A stretch of 54,290 nucleotides of DNA, from the NCBI RefSeq assembly GCF_025465935.1, contig NZ_JANLNV010000002.1, forward strand, positions 1-54,290, written 5' to 3'. The stretch is from Pseudomonas sp. 7P_10.2_Bac1. Its GTDB lineage: Bacteria; Pseudomonadota; Gammaproteobacteria; Pseudomonadales; Pseudomonadaceae. The first letter of the stretch is position 1. Each line of letters opens with the position of its first letter. A program made the translations under genes and the position numbers. Below the pieces are notes generated by a model that had not been told where the DNA came from, did no database searches, and worked only from the letters and a program-made list of their open reading frames with translations. Shown here piece by piece: positions 17,658-29,914 of the stretch.

Positions 17658-18502
17658 GCACGGTCGTACTTGAGGCGCGCCAGATCACCCTGGGCTATGC
17701 CCGTGACGCGGGCTGGCAGCCTGTGCTTGAAGGCTTTGATCTGCAACTGATGCCCGGTGAAGTGGTGTCGGTGCTGGGCCCCAGCGGTGTGGGCAAGTCC
17801 AGCCTGCTGCGGGTGCTGGCTGGCTTGCAGACAGCTCATGCCGGGAGTGTCAGCGTATTGGGCCAGCCGCTCACCGCACCGCACCCTCGGGTAGCCGTGG
17901 CCTTTCAAGACCCCAGTTTGCTGCCCTGGCTGAGCCTGGAAAACAACGTTGCATTCGGCCTGGATTTCGCCAGCCAGCCAAAAGTGCCCAGCGCCGAGCG
18001 CAAGGGGCGGGTCGATCAAGCCATTGCAGAAGTGGGCCTGCAGCACGCACGGGGTCAATACCCGGCGCAGTTGTCGGGTGGCATGGCGCAGCGGGTGGCG
18101 TTAGCGCGTTGTCTGGCTCGCCAGCCTCATGTGTTGCTGCTTGATGAGCCGTTTGGCGCACTTGATGAAGTGACCCGTGCCGACATGCAACAGCTCTTAC
18201 TCAAGGTGATCGAGCGGCATGACACTGCCGCGTTACTGATCACCCATGACATTGACGAGGCCCTGCTGCTCAGCGACCGCATTTTGCTACTGGGACACAG
18301 CCCGGCGCATACGGTGGGTGAGTGGCGTATCGATCTGGCGCAGCCGCGTGAGGAACGGATCGATGAACTGGGCGCCTTGCGCATCGAGATTCTCAAAACC
18401 CTTCGGCGGGCAAGCCGCAAACCCGACGCCGTTACTGACCCTTTGCCCAACTCGCTGGAGCTTGAACATGTGCCTGGACGACTTCACCCACACTCGACGT
18501 GA
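17654..18502 (+). CDS. ABC importer ATP-binding protein (SsuB/TauB/NrtD-like)
   Basis: 282 residues. Walker A GPSGVGKSS (residues 42-50), Q-loop in AFQDPSLLPW, signature LSGGMAQR, Walker B VLLLDEPFGALDE and H-loop ITHDIDEA are all intact. The type is that of nitrate/sulfonate/taurine importers. The start overlaps the preceding gene by four bases and the end overlaps the substrate-binding protein gene by 35 bases. It powers uptake with the permease at 19664-20431. Confidence 0.95.
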   Translation: MSTVVLEARQITLGYARDAGWQPVLEGFDLQLMPGEVVSVLGPSGVGKSSLLRVLAGLQTAHAGSVSVLGQPLTAPHPRVAVAFQDPSLLPWLSLENNVAFGLDFASQPKVPSAERKGRVDQAIAEVGLQHARGQYPAQLSGGMAQRVALARCLARQPHVLLLDEPFGALDEVTRADMQQLLLKVIERHDTAALLITHDIDEALLLSDRILLLGHSPAHTVGEWRIDLAQPREERIDELGALRIEILKTLRRASRKPDAVTDPLPNSLELEHVPGRLHPHST

Positions 18503-19667
18503 CATTTTAAAACTCAGCGCCATGCTCACCGCAGCAGGTGCCTTGCCCATGCTCACCAGCCTGCAGGCGCGGGCCGCCGCCGAGCCGGATGCGCCGGTAC
18601 GTATTGGTTATCTGCCCATCACTGATGCCACGCCATTGCTGGTTGCCCACAACAATGGCCTGTTCGAGGCCGAAGGCATCAAGGCCGAGCGCCCTGTGTT
18701 ATTGCGCAGTTGGGCGCAGGTGATCGAGGCGTTTATTTCGGGCCAGGTCAACGTGATCCACTTGTTGTCGCCGATGACGGTGTGGGCCCGCTATGGCAGC
18801 AAGGTGCCCGCTAAAGTCGTGGCCTGGAACCACGTCGGCGGATCAGGGTTGACCGTGGCCCCGCAGATTACCGAGGTTAAGCAACTGGGCGGGCAATCGG
18901 TAGCGATTCCGTTCTGGTATTCAATCCATAACGTCGTGGTGCAGCAGTTGTTTCGCGAAAACGGCTTGCAGCCAGTGACGCGGCCGGTCAACAGCACACT
19001 GGCTGCCAACGAGGTCAACCTGGTAGTGATGCCGCCTTCGGACATGCCGCCAGCGCTGGCCACCCAGCGCATCGCCGGTTACATCGTTGCCGAACCGTTC
19101 AATGCCCTGGCCGAAGACCTCAAGGTTGGGCGGGTACAGCGCTTCACCGGGGACATGTGGCGTAACCATGCTTGCTGCGTGGTGTTCATGCATGAGCATG
19201 ATTTGAACAATCGCCCTGAGTGGTCGCAGAAAGTCGTCAATGCCATTGTCAAGGCGCAGGTCTGGACCCGCGACAACCGTGAGCAGGCCGCCAAATTGTT
19301 GGCCAAGGACGGTGACAATCGCTACACCCCGCACAGTTCACAGGTGTTGCAGCGTGTGTTGTCGCCTGTGGCTACGGAGCGTACGGGCTATGAAAGCGAC
19401 GGCGCGATTCAGCACGCCAATTGGGACGAACAGCGTATCGACTTCCAGCCTTATCCCTTCCCGAGCTACACCGAAGAGTTGGTCACACGCCTCAAGCACA
19501 CGCTGATCCAGGGCGACAACGGCTTTTTGGCAGATCTCGACCCCAAACAGGTGGCTCAGGATCTGGTGGATGATCGCTTCGTCAAGAACAGCATTGCCAG
19601 CGTCGGCGGTCTGAAAGCTTTCGGTCTGCCTGAGAGTTTTGAGCGCACCGAGGAGTTCGGCTTTTGA
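18468..19667 (+). CDS. ABC importer substrate-binding protein with Tat signal
   Basis: 399 residues from ATG 18468, which has GGAG seven bases upstream inside the ATPase gene; longer in-frame starts would run through that gene. A twin-arginine signal (THTRRDILKLSA) ending near AAA at about residue 36 sends it folded to the periplasm. The mature part is an NMT1/NrtA-type two-lobed binding protein (VRIGYLPITDATPLLVAHNN region onward). Tat export suggests folding, perhaps with a ligand, in the cytoplasm. The compound bound is unknown. The stop overlaps the permease start (ATGA). Confidence 0.92.
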   Translation: MCLDDFTHTRRDILKLSAMLTAAGALPMLTSLQARAAAEPDAPVRIGYLPITDATPLLVAHNNGLFEAEGIKAERPVLLRSWAQVIEAFISGQVNVIHLLSPMTVWARYGSKVPAKVVAWNHVGGSGLTVAPQITEVKQLGGQSVAIPFWYSIHNVVVQQLFRENGLQPVTRPVNSTLAANEVNLVVMPPSDMPPALATQRIAGYIVAEPFNALAEDLKVGRVQRFTGDMWRNHACCVVFMHEHDLNNRPEWSQKVVNAIVKAQVWTRDNREQAAKLLAKDGDNRYTPHSSQVLQRVLSPVATERTGYESDGAIQHANWDEQRIDFQPYPFPSYTEELVTRLKHTLIQGDNGFLADLDPKQVAQDLVDDRFVKNSIASVGGLKAFGLPESFERTEEFGF

Positions 19668-20431
19668 AAACCCTAGCACCTTCGCTCGCACGTCAGTGGC
19701 TGCTCGGCGTGGCGGGGTTGTTCAGTTTATTGCTGCTGTGGTGGTTGGGGATCGAGGTGTTTGGCAGCGCGCAGGGGCTTTCGGCGCGATTCTCGCCGCA
19801 GGCCACCTTTGCCAGCCTGATCGACTTGCTGGGCAGCGCGCAACTCTACGACAACGTCTGGGTGAGCTTGAAACGGATCCTCATCAGCCTGTTGCTGGCG
19901 CTGCTGATCGGAGTGCCGCTGGGGCTGTTGATTGGCGGCTCGCGCAACCTGGAGGCAGCCACCACGCCGGCATTTCAGTTTTTACGAATGATTTCGCCGC
20001 TGTCGTGGATGCCAGTGGTGGTCATGCTGATGGGTGTAGGTGATCAGCCGATCTACTTTTTGCTGACGTTTGCCGCCGTGTGGCCGATTTTGCTCAACAC
20101 CATCGCGGGTGTCCGCCAATTGGACCCACGCTGGCTGCAATTGACTCGCAGCCTCAGCGCCACGCGCTGGGAAACCTTGCGCCGGGTCATCCTGCCGGGG
20201 GTACTGGGGCATGTATTGACCGGTGTGCGGCTGTCGATCGGCATCTTGTGGATCGTCCTGGTGCCCTGCGAAATGCTGGGTGTGAGCGCCGGGCTGGGCT
20301 ACTTCATCCTCGACACGCGCGATCGTCTGGCCTACTCGGAACTGATGGCCATGGTGGTGCTCATTGGCGTGCTGGGCTTTGCCCTGGATGCATGTGCGCG
20401 TAGCCTGCATCTGCGCTGGGTACATGCCTGA
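19664..20431 (+). CDS. ABC importer permease (SsuC/TauC-like)
   Basis: 255 residues with about six membrane segments and the EAA loop around residues 155-180 (SATRWETLRRVILPG), which contacts the ATPase. BPD_transp_1 family. Last gene of the operon; the XRE gene on the other strand ends ten bases beyond its stop. Confidence 0.94.
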   Translation: MKTLAPSLARQWLLGVAGLFSLLLLWWLGIEVFGSAQGLSARFSPQATFASLIDLLGSAQLYDNVWVSLKRILISLLLALLIGVPLGLLIGGSRNLEAATTPAFQFLRMISPLSWMPVVVMLMGVGDQPIYFLLTFAAVWPILLNTIAGVRQLDPRWLQLTRSLSATRWETLRRVILPGVLGHVLTGVRLSIGILWIVLVPCEMLGVSAGLGYFILDTRDRLAYSELMAMVVLIGVLGFALDACARSLHLRWVHA

Positions 20432-20440
20432 GCGGCGACG

Positions 20441-20701
20441 CTAGTGTTCGGCAGCCTGATCCTCGCTCACCGGGCCCGTGGAAGGCTGGGCCCGGTGTAC
20501 AGTGCGGCGTCCGGTGATGATGTACAGCGCATCCACACCGATCAAAGTGATGGAGGCTAAATAATCTGCGCGAGGCATGCTCAGGTCACGCTCGTAACAG
20601 CCTTGCGCGTAGCGGCCAACCCCGCCTGCTTCTGCAAAAAGCTCTTGCGTCAGTTTCAGGCGCAGACGTTCTTGTTTTAAGCGAGATCCGTAAGTACTCA
20701 T
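20441..20701 (-). CDS. small XRE-type helix-turn-helix protein
   Basis: 86 residues from ATG 20701 (MSTYGSRLKQ); a longer in-frame start at 20749 adds 16 residues unlike the family. An XRE helix-turn-helix covers residues about 5-60 (RLKQERLRLKLTQELFAEAGGV). The remainder is a short polar tail. It resembles phage-type regulators but no phage genes adjoin it. Targets unknown. Confidence 0.8.
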   Translation of the reverse strand: MSTYGSRLKQERLRLKLTQELFAEAGGVGRYAQGCYERDLSMPRADYLASITLIGVDALYIITGRRTVHRAQPSTGPVSEDQAAEH

Positions 20702-20809
20702 AGATGTAGCCCGTGATAACCAGAGGGGTCGCAAAAAAGAGTAATTCAAGCAATCTCATAGGGGAAGGGTATGAGCGGTAAATGCTCATGAAGAAGTAGG
20801 ACGTTTCTT

Positions 20810-20853
20810 AACGAGAGGCAGGATGCACCTTGGCAATCCTGCCTCTCGTTTTT
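20810..20853. terminator. strong hairpin after the NCS2 permease
   Basis: Perfect 15-bp stem between 20810-20824 and 20836-20850 with an 11-base loop, T5 on the plus side. It lies just beyond the stop of the minus-strand permease, where it should end that transcript, although the T run is better on the plus strand. Confidence 0.75.
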
Positions 20854-20856
20854 GGT

Positions 20857-22242
20857 TTATACGCTCTGTTTGGTTTCTGTTTCTGGCAGGAACCAGTTCA
20901 GCAACAGGGCGCAAATACCGCCCGTGGCCACCCCGGACTCCAGCACGTTGCGCAAGGCGGCTGGCATGTGTGCCAGGAACTCGGGCACTTGCGACACACC
21001 CAGGCCCAGCGCCAGCGACACGGCAATAATCAACAGCGCGCGACGGTCTAGCTGGATGCTGGCCAGAATATTGATCCCCGATGCAGCGACTGCACCGAAC
21101 ATCACCATGGCGGCGCCGCCCAGTACCGGCTCCGGTACAGCCTGGATCGCCCCGGCAACGCTTGGAAACAACCCCAGCAGAATCAACATACCGGCGATCC
21201 ACACACCGATATGCCGGCTGGCAATACCGGTGAGCTGAATCACACCGTTGTTTTGCGCAAAGATCGAGCTTGGGAAGGTATTGAATACCCCGGCCAGCAG
21301 CGAGTTGGCTCCATTGACCAACACCCCGCCCTTGATGCGCTGCATCCACAGCGGGCCTTCGACCGGCTGGCGCGACACCTTGCTGGTGGCGGTCACGTCA
21401 CCAATGGCTTCGAGCGAGGTCACCAGGTAAATCACCAGCATCGGGATGAACAGCGCCCAAGAAAAGCCCAGGCCAAAGTGCAGCGGCATCGGCACCTGGA
21501 ACACTTGGGCCTGATGCATGCCGGTGAAGTCCAGACGCCCCAGATACCCCGCCAAGGCATAGCCGACAGCCAGCGCTATGACGATGGCGCAACTGCGCAT
21601 CCACACCAGCGCAATGCGGTTGAGGATCACGATAATCGCCAGCACCACGCCCGACAGCATCAGGTTTTCGCCATTGGCAAAGGTGCCATTGGCCATGGCG
21701 CTGAAACCACCGCCCATGCTGATCAGGCCGACTTTGATCAGGGTCAGGCCAATCATCAGCACCACGATGCCGGTGACCAGCGGGGTAATCATGCGTTTTA
21801 CAAACGGCAAGACCCGCGAGATGCCCATTTCAACGAACGACCCGGCAATCACTACGCCGAAAATCGCCGCCATGACACCTTCAACCGGGGTACCTTGCTT
21901 GACCATCAGCGCGCCGCCAGCGATCAGCGGCCCGACAAAGTTGAAACTGGTGCCCTGAACAATCAACAGCCCGGCGCCAAAAGGGCCGAAGCGTTTGCAT
22001 TGCACAAAGGTCGCGATCCCGGAAATCACCAGCGACATGGAAACAATCAGGTTGGTGTCACGGCTCGACACCCCGAGCGCCTGACAGATCAACAGGCCCG
22101 GGGTAACGATCGGCACAATGATGGCCAGCAGGTGCTGAAGGGCGGCCAGAAAGCCGATCCACGGCTTGGGGCGGTCTTCGAGGCCAAAGACCAGTTCACT
22201 GGTCCGGGACTCGGCTTCATGCGGGGTATTGGGTGAGGTCAT
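20857..22242 (-). CDS. NCS2 xanthine/urate-type permease
   Basis: 461 residues, about 14 membrane segments, Xan_ur_permease family. The diagnostic motifs are SLEAIGD (matching the Glu and Asp of transmembrane segment 8 in E. coli XanQ) and QNNGVIQLTGIASR, the NCS2 signature of the xanthine/urate branch rather than uracil permeases. It should import purine bases with protons. No purine-degradation gene is adjacent. A strong hairpin follows its stop. Confidence 0.9.
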   Translation of the reverse strand: MTSPNTPHEAESRTSELVFGLEDRPKPWIGFLAALQHLLAIIVPIVTPGLLICQALGVSSRDTNLIVSMSLVISGIATFVQCKRFGPFGAGLLIVQGTSFNFVGPLIAGGALMVKQGTPVEGVMAAIFGVVIAGSFVEMGISRVLPFVKRMITPLVTGIVVLMIGLTLIKVGLISMGGGFSAMANGTFANGENLMLSGVVLAIIVILNRIALVWMRSCAIVIALAVGYALAGYLGRLDFTGMHQAQVFQVPMPLHFGLGFSWALFIPMLVIYLVTSLEAIGDVTATSKVSRQPVEGPLWMQRIKGGVLVNGANSLLAGVFNTFPSSIFAQNNGVIQLTGIASRHIGVWIAGMLILLGLFPSVAGAIQAVPEPVLGGAAMVMFGAVAASGINILASIQLDRRALLIIAVSLALGLGVSQVPEFLAHMPAALRNVLESGVATGGICALLLNWFLPETETKQSV

Positions 22243-22427
22243 GGCGAGCGCCCTGGAAAAAAGAGCGCGATTCTACTGGTGTTAGGCCACCACGCCCAGT
22301 GTTTGCGTGCATTGGTTTTGACTGTGGGCGCAAGCGGACTTAAATCAATCGAATGATCAGCGCTCGCTGCGGTCGCAGTTAGAGGCCGCAAAGGCACACG
22401 GCAGCACTTCTAAAGGGAGGTCAATTC

Positions 22428-24071
22428 ATGCTTGAACCCACTTGGACCGCCTTGAAACATCACCGCAGGCTGCAGCACATTGTCGCGACCCTGGTGCGCT
22501 TTGGCGCGCAGGACGTGTTGATACGGCTTGGGTTGGGGCGCTTGTTGGCCGGCGTCGAGTCCGAACCCGGCGAGTCACTGCCCGCCAGTACCCCGCAGCG
22601 GGTGCGCATGGCCCTGGAAACCCTGGGGCCGACGTTTATCAAATGCGGTCAGATACTGGCCAGCCGCAGTGACATCCTGTCACCGCAGTGGGTCGATGAA
22701 TTGCAAGCCCTGCATAGCCAGGCTTCGACCTTGCCGTGGGCGGAGCTTGAGGGGCAGGTGCTTGAAGACCTGGGCTGTGAACTGGACCAGGTGTTTGCCG
22801 AGTTTGACACCCAGCCGTTGGCCGCCGCGTCCATGGCTCAGGTGTACCGAGCGCGTTTGCTCAGCGGTGAAGCGGTGGTCGTCAAGGTTCAAAGGCCAGG
22901 CTTGCGCCGACAAATGACTGCCGATTTGCAGTTGCTGGAAAGCCTGGCGCAGTTGATTGAGCAGAACGAGGCGCTGGCGGTGTACCAGCCACGACAAATG
23001 GTTCGGCAGTTGGCCAAGGCCATGCTTGAAGAGCTGGATTTCACTCAGGAAGGGCAAAACTGCGACAGCGTGGCGCATAACTTTGCGCAGGTCCCGCATA
23101 TCGTGATTCCACACATTTATTGGCCGTTCAGCAGCCAACGTTTACTGGTCCAGGCTTTTTTGCCGAGTTTTACCCCGTTGACCCGTGAAGCGCTGACCGC
23201 GCAAGGGCTCGATCCAAGTCTGTTGGCCCAGCGCGGGGCACAGGCGTTTATCAAGATGCTGCTCGAGGACGGCCTGTTTCATGGCGACCCGCACCCTGGG
23301 AATTTGCGGGCAATAAGTGAAAACCGCGTGGGCTTTATCGACTTCGGCATGGTCGGACGGCTGGATGAACGACGTCGGATCGAGGTCATGAACTTTATGC
23401 GGGCCTTGACCGAAGGCAGCACCGAGACCTTGGTGGGTGTTTTGATCGACTGGAGCGGCGAGCGGGTGCAAGACCTCTCGTTGATCGAACAAGCAGCTCG
23501 GGAGTACATGTCGCGGCACAAGGGCGGCCCTTTGAAAATGAGCGCGCTGATCAGCGATTTCCTTGAGCTGATCCGTGATTACCGCTTGCCGCTGCCAGCG
23601 GATTTGCTGGTGTTGTTCAAAGCGCTGATTACGGCCGATGGCGTATTGACCCAGCTTGATCCAGACCTTGATCTGGTGGCGACGGCCAAGCCAGCCGTTG
23701 AGAAAATGCTGCGCGAACAATTTGACTGGAAGGCCGCCAAACGTCTGGGCATTGACGGTTTGCAGTTGGGTCGCGGGGTACTGGCTGATCTGCCCAAACT
23801 GACCCGATTGATGGTGCATCGGCTCAAACACGGGGTTATTGATCTCAAGGTCGATATGCCAGGGCTGGAGCGGCTGGAACGCTCATTGCGACTGGCATCG
23901 ACCCGCCTGTCGCTGGCGTTGCTGATCAGCGCACTGCTGATAGCCTTTGGCCCGCAAATAGCTGCGGCAGGGCCGCAATGGCAGGGTTTATCTGCAGTGG
24001 GCTGGCTGGCAGGGATTGCCACCGTGGGTGGCTTGCTGGCGTTTTTATGGAGCCTGTTTAAAAGCCCGTAA
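22428..24071 (+). CDS. ABC1/UbiB (AarF)-family atypical kinase
   Basis: 547 residues. UbiB hallmarks: the KxGQ-like motif (FIKCGQILASRSD, about residue 66), the Ala-rich loop AAASMAQVY, the Lys of VVKVQRP, HGDPHPGN and the metal-binding FIDFGM. Two closely spaced membrane segments lie at the C-terminus (about 490-545), the usual UbiB anchor. Family members act in coenzyme Q biosynthesis or handling. No ubi genes are nearby, so this may be a second, AarF-like paralog. ATG 22428 follows AGGGAGGT. Confidence 0.9.
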   Translation: MLEPTWTALKHHRRLQHIVATLVRFGAQDVLIRLGLGRLLAGVESEPGESLPASTPQRVRMALETLGPTFIKCGQILASRSDILSPQWVDELQALHSQASTLPWAELEGQVLEDLGCELDQVFAEFDTQPLAAASMAQVYRARLLSGEAVVVKVQRPGLRRQMTADLQLLESLAQLIEQNEALAVYQPRQMVRQLAKAMLEELDFTQEGQNCDSVAHNFAQVPHIVIPHIYWPFSSQRLLVQAFLPSFTPLTREALTAQGLDPSLLAQRGAQAFIKMLLEDGLFHGDPHPGNLRAISENRVGFIDFGMVGRLDERRRIEVMNFMRALTEGSTETLVGVLIDWSGERVQDLSLIEQAAREYMSRHKGGPLKMSALISDFLELIRDYRLPLPADLLVLFKALITADGVLTQLDPDLDLVATAKPAVEKMLREQFDWKAAKRLGIDGLQLGRGVLADLPKLTRLMVHRLKHGVIDLKVDMPGLERLERSLRLASTRLSLALLISALLIAFGPQIAAAGPQWQGLSAVGWLAGIATVGGLLAFLWSLFKSP

Positions 24072-24084
24072 AAGCCACAACACG

Positions 24085-24136
24085 CCCTGTAGGAGCAAGC
24101 TTTTGATCTTTTAAAAAGCAAGCCCGCCCTACAGGG
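24085..24136. repeat. REP-like palindrome between convergent genes
   Basis: CCCTGTAG at 24085-24092 pairs with CTACAGGG at 24129-24136; GCTTTT and AAAAAGC pair inside. The outer sequence resembles the CTGTAGGAGCNAGC type of Pseudomonas repetitive extragenic palindromes. It lies between the convergent UbiB-like and lpdV genes and may also act as a terminator for both. Confidence 0.6.
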
Positions 24137-24160
24137 AGAATTGTGGCGGTGTAACTGTGG

Positions 24161-25549
<1,389 letters not shown>

Positions 25550-25551
25550 GT

Positions 25552-26832
25552 TCACTCCACAAACAGGGTGGCAGGTTGTTCGAGCAAGCCACGCATGGCC
25601 TGGATAAATTGCGCCGCATCCATGCCGTCCACCACGCGATGGTCGAAGGAGCTGGAGAGGTTCATCATTTTGCGAATCACGATCTGGCCCTTGACCACGA
25701 CCGGGCGCTCAACGATGCGGTTGACGCCAATGATGGCGACTTCCGGCAAGTTGACCACCGGGGTGCTGGCAATACCGCCCAGTGCGCCGAGGCTGGTGAG
25801 AGTGATGGTCGAGCCGGAGAGTTCTTCGCGGGTCGCCTTGCCGGTGCGCACGGCGTTGGCCAAACGGGCGATTTCATCGGCGGCGCCCCACAGGGTCAGG
25901 CTTTCGGCATGCCGAACCACCGGTACCATCAGGCCGCTATCGCTTTGCGCAGCGACGCCGATGTGGGCGGCGCCAAAGCGGGTAATGATTTGCGCTTCAT
26001 CGTCGTAGCGAACGTTGATCTGCGGAAAGTCGCGCAAGGCCACGACCATTGCCCGCATCAAGAACGGCAGCAAGGTCAGTTTGCCGCGGCTGTCGCCCCA
26101 TTTCTGATTGAGCTGGGCGCGCAGCTCTTCAAGGGCGGTCACGTCGATTTCTTCAACGTAGCTGAAGTGTGCAGCGCGACGCTTGGCATCTTGCATGCGC
26201 TGGGCGATTTTGCGGCGCAGGCCGATCACTTGGATGTGCTCTTCATCGCTACGCATGGCGTAGCCGCCAGCCGCTACCGGAGTGGTGCCAGCGTCCTGTG
26301 CCAGATAAGCATCCAGGTCATCGTGCAGCACGCGGCCCGCAGGTCCGCTACCTTGCACAAAACGCAGTTCAATCCCGGCATCCCACGCGCGTTTGCGTAC
26401 CGCCGGTGAGGCCAGCGGACGTTCATTGGCTTCGCGGGCCACCGGGGCAGCGCGTGGTGTTGGCACAGATTTGACTGCCGGTGCCGTCACCGCCGCGACT
26501 TCAACCCGGGCCTGCGCTGGCGCTTTTGGCGCGGCTACTGGCTCTTGGGTTGTTACGGTGGGCGCTGCGTCTTCACGCAGGTTGCCGGCACCTTCCACTT
26601 CAATGCGGATCAACTCACTGCCCACGGCCATGACTTCGCCGGGCTGGCCGCCGAGTGCCAAGACGCGACCGGCTACCGGGGTCGGGATGTCCACGGTCGC
26701 CTTGTCGGTCATGACATCGGCCACCACCTGATCTTCGCTCACCAGGTCACCGACTTTGACAAACCATTCCACCAGTTCAACTTGCGCAATGCCTTCGCCA
26801 ATGTCCGGCATCTTGATAACGTGCGTACCCAT
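25552..26832 (-). CDS. bkdB: branched-chain 2-oxoacid dehydrogenase E2 (lipoamide acyltransferase)
   Basis: 426 residues: one lipoyl domain (1-80, lipoyl lysine in [10 protein letters not shown]), an Ala/Pro-rich linker, a peripheral subunit-binding domain (about 140-175) and a catalytic acyltransferase domain (about 195-426) with the catalytic HRVVDG motif. It transfers the branched acyl group to CoA at the core of the complex. The start directly abuts the bkdA2 stop. Confidence 0.96.
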   Translation of the reverse strand: MGTHVIKMPDIGEGIAQVELVEWFVKVGDLVSEDQVVADVMTDKATVDIPTPVAGRVLALGGQPGEVMAVGSELIRIEVEGAGNLREDAAPTVTTQEPVAAPKAPAQARVEVAAVTAPAVKSVPTPRAAPVAREANERPLASPAVRKRAWDAGIELRFVQGSGPAGRVLHDDLDAYLAQDAGTTPVAAGGYAMRSDEEHIQVIGLRRKIAQRMQDAKRRAAHFSYVEEIDVTALEELRAQLNQKWGDSRGKLTLLPFLMRAMVVALRDFPQINVRYDDEAQIITRFGAAHIGVAAQSDSGLMVPVVRHAESLTLWGAADEIARLANAVRTGKATREELSGSTITLTSLGALGGIASTPVVNLPEVAIIGVNRIVERPVVVKGQIVIRKMMNLSSSFDHRVVDGMDAAQFIQAMRGLLEQPATLFVE

Positions 26833-27888
26833 TTAAACCTCCATGACCCGTTGCAAAGCCGCACCCACCCGCGCAGGGCCGGGGAAGTAAGCCCACTCCT
26901 GAGCATGCGGGTAGGGCGTGTCCCAACCTGTAACGCGTTCAATGGGTGCTTCCAGGTAGTGGAAGCAGTGCTCTTGAACCAGCGCGATCAGTTCGGCGCC
27001 GAAGCCACAGGTGCGAGTGGCTTCGTGCACGACGACACAACGACGGGTTTTTTTCACGGAGGTGACAATCGCATCCAGGTCCAGCGGCCACAGGCTGCGC
27101 AGGTCGATGACTTCAGCGTCGATGCCGGTTTCTTCGGCAGCGGCCTGGGCTACGTAGACGGTGGTACCGTAGGTCAGGATGGTGACCTCAGTGCCTGGAC
27201 GCACGATGGCGGCGCAGTCCAGCGGGACGGTGTAGTAGCCATCTGGCACAGCGCTGGCAGAGTGTTTGGACCATGGAGTAACAGGGCGCTCGTGGTGGCC
27301 ATCGAATGGGCCGTTGTACAGGCGTTTGGGTTCCAGAAAAATCACCGGATCATCGTTTTCGATGGCGGCAATCAGCAGGCCCTTGGCGTCATACGGGTTG
27401 GACGGCATGACGGTGCGCAGGCCGCACACCTGAGTGAACATGGCTTCCGGGCTTTGGCTGTGGGTCTGGCCACCGTAAATGCCGCCGCCGCACGGCATGC
27501 GCAGGGTCATGGGGGCAATGAACTCACCCGCCGAGCGATAGCGCAGGCGCGCCGCTTCGGAGACGATCTGGTCGGATGCCGGGTAGAAGTAGTCGGCAAA
27601 CTGGATTTCGGCAACTGGCCGCAAGCCATAAGCGCCCATGCCCACGGCCGCACCGACGATGCCGCTTTCGGAGATGGGGGCGTCGAACACTCGGGACTTG
27701 CCGTACTTGGTCTGCAAGCCTTCGGTGCAGCGGAACACGCCGCCGAAGTAGCCGACGTCCTGCCCGAACACCACCACGTTATCGTCGCGCTCAAGCATGA
27801 CATCCATGGCCGAGCGCAGGGCCTGGATCATCGTCATGGTGCTGATACTCACGGCGTTCTCCATCTGAATTTTATTGTTGTCGTTCAT
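26833..27888 (-). CDS. bkdA2: branched-chain 2-oxoacid dehydrogenase E1 beta
   Basis: 351 residues from ATG 27888 (MNDNNK), in line with the 352 of P. putida; upstream in-frame starts would run into bkdA1. It has the transketolase-type pyrimidine-binding region (MTMIQALRSAMDVMLERDD) and C-terminal domain (EVIDLRSLWPLD, HEATRTCGFGAE). With BkdA1 it forms the thiamine-diphosphate E1 decarboxylase. Four bases separate it from bkdA1. Confidence 0.96.
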   Translation of the reverse strand: MNDNNKIQMENAVSISTMTMIQALRSAMDVMLERDDNVVVFGQDVGYFGGVFRCTEGLQTKYGKSRVFDAPISESGIVGAAVGMGAYGLRPVAEIQFADYFYPASDQIVSEAARLRYRSAGEFIAPMTLRMPCGGGIYGGQTHSQSPEAMFTQVCGLRTVMPSNPYDAKGLLIAAIENDDPVIFLEPKRLYNGPFDGHHERPVTPWSKHSASAVPDGYYTVPLDCAAIVRPGTEVTILTYGTTVYVAQAAAEETGIDAEVIDLRSLWPLDLDAIVTSVKKTRRCVVVHEATRTCGFGAELIALVQEHCFHYLEAPIERVTGWDTPYPHAQEWAYFPGPARVGAALQRVMEV

Positions 27889-27892
27889 CTGG

Positions 27893-29330
<1,438 letters not shown>

Positions 29331-29819
29331 ATGCGCAAGCTAGATCGGACGGATATCGGGATTCTCAACAGCCTTCAGCAGAATGCGCGTATCACCAACG
29401 CGGACCTTGCACGCTCGGTGAACTTGTCACCGACGCCATGTTTTAACCGGGTCAAGGCCATGGAAGAACGCGGGCTGATTCGTGATCAAGTGACCTTGCT
29501 CGACGCTGACATGCTGGGGCTGCACGTTAACGTGTTTATTCATGTCAGCCTTGAGAAGCAGGTCGAGGAGGCGTTGCAGCACTTTGAGGCGGCAATTTCT
29601 GATCGCCAGGAAGTCATGGAGTGCTACCTGATGGCGGGCGATCCGGATTATCTGATTCGGGTGTTGGTGCCGAGCATTCAGGCCCTGGAGCGATTCATGA
29701 TGGACTTTCTGACCAAGGTCCCTGGTGTGGCGAATATCCGCTCCAGCTTTGCTCTCAAGCAGGTGCGCTACAAGACGGCGCTGCCGTTGCCACCGGGCGG
29801 GTTGACGCTGGAAGAGTGA
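29331..29819 (+). CDS. bkdR: Lrp/AsnC-type activator of the bkd operon
   Basis: 162 residues (P. putida BkdR 161). N-terminal AsnC helix-turn-helix ([20 protein letters not shown] region, residues 10-55) and C-terminal ligand-binding RAM domain (about 70-150). Very close to P. putida BkdR, which responds to branched-chain amino acids and activates bkdA1A2B-lpdV. Divergent from that operon. Confidence 0.95.
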   Translation: MRKLDRTDIGILNSLQQNARITNADLARSVNLSPTPCFNRVKAMEERGLIRDQVTLLDADMLGLHVNVFIHVSLEKQVEEALQHFEAAISDRQEVMECYLMAGDPDYLIRVLVPSIQALERFMMDFLTKVPGVANIRSSFALKQVRYKTALPLPPGGLTLEE

Positions 29820-29829
29820 TCTGCGCGCC

Positions 29830-29885
29830 CTCTGTAGCAGTTGACGAGCCTTGCGAGGGTGGGTCGGGCCGCGCAGCTGTCGCAC
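29830..29885. repeat. REP-like repeat unit
   Basis: CTGTAGCAGTTGACGAGCC followed by a TTGCGAGG arm resembles the Pseudomonas REP consensus with a short GC-rich hairpin. It lies between bkdR and the convergent histidine phosphatase gene. Confidence 0.45.
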
Positions 29886-29914
29886 ATTCAGGTTGCGCGG
29901 TGTGTCTCAGCCAC

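Noticed and set aside
19639..20043. 134-residue frame overlapping the ABC permease
   Set aside because: Out of frame with a clear permease with family motifs; no independent support.
21211..22236. 341-residue plus-strand frame
   Set aside because: Antisense to the NCS2 permease; His/Gln-rich, reflecting complement of a hydrophobic membrane protein.
22428..24071. Assigning the kinase as ubiB itself
   Set aside because: The canonical ubiB lies in the ubiE-ubiJ-ubiB cluster in pseudomonads; none of those genes is near, so only the family was named.
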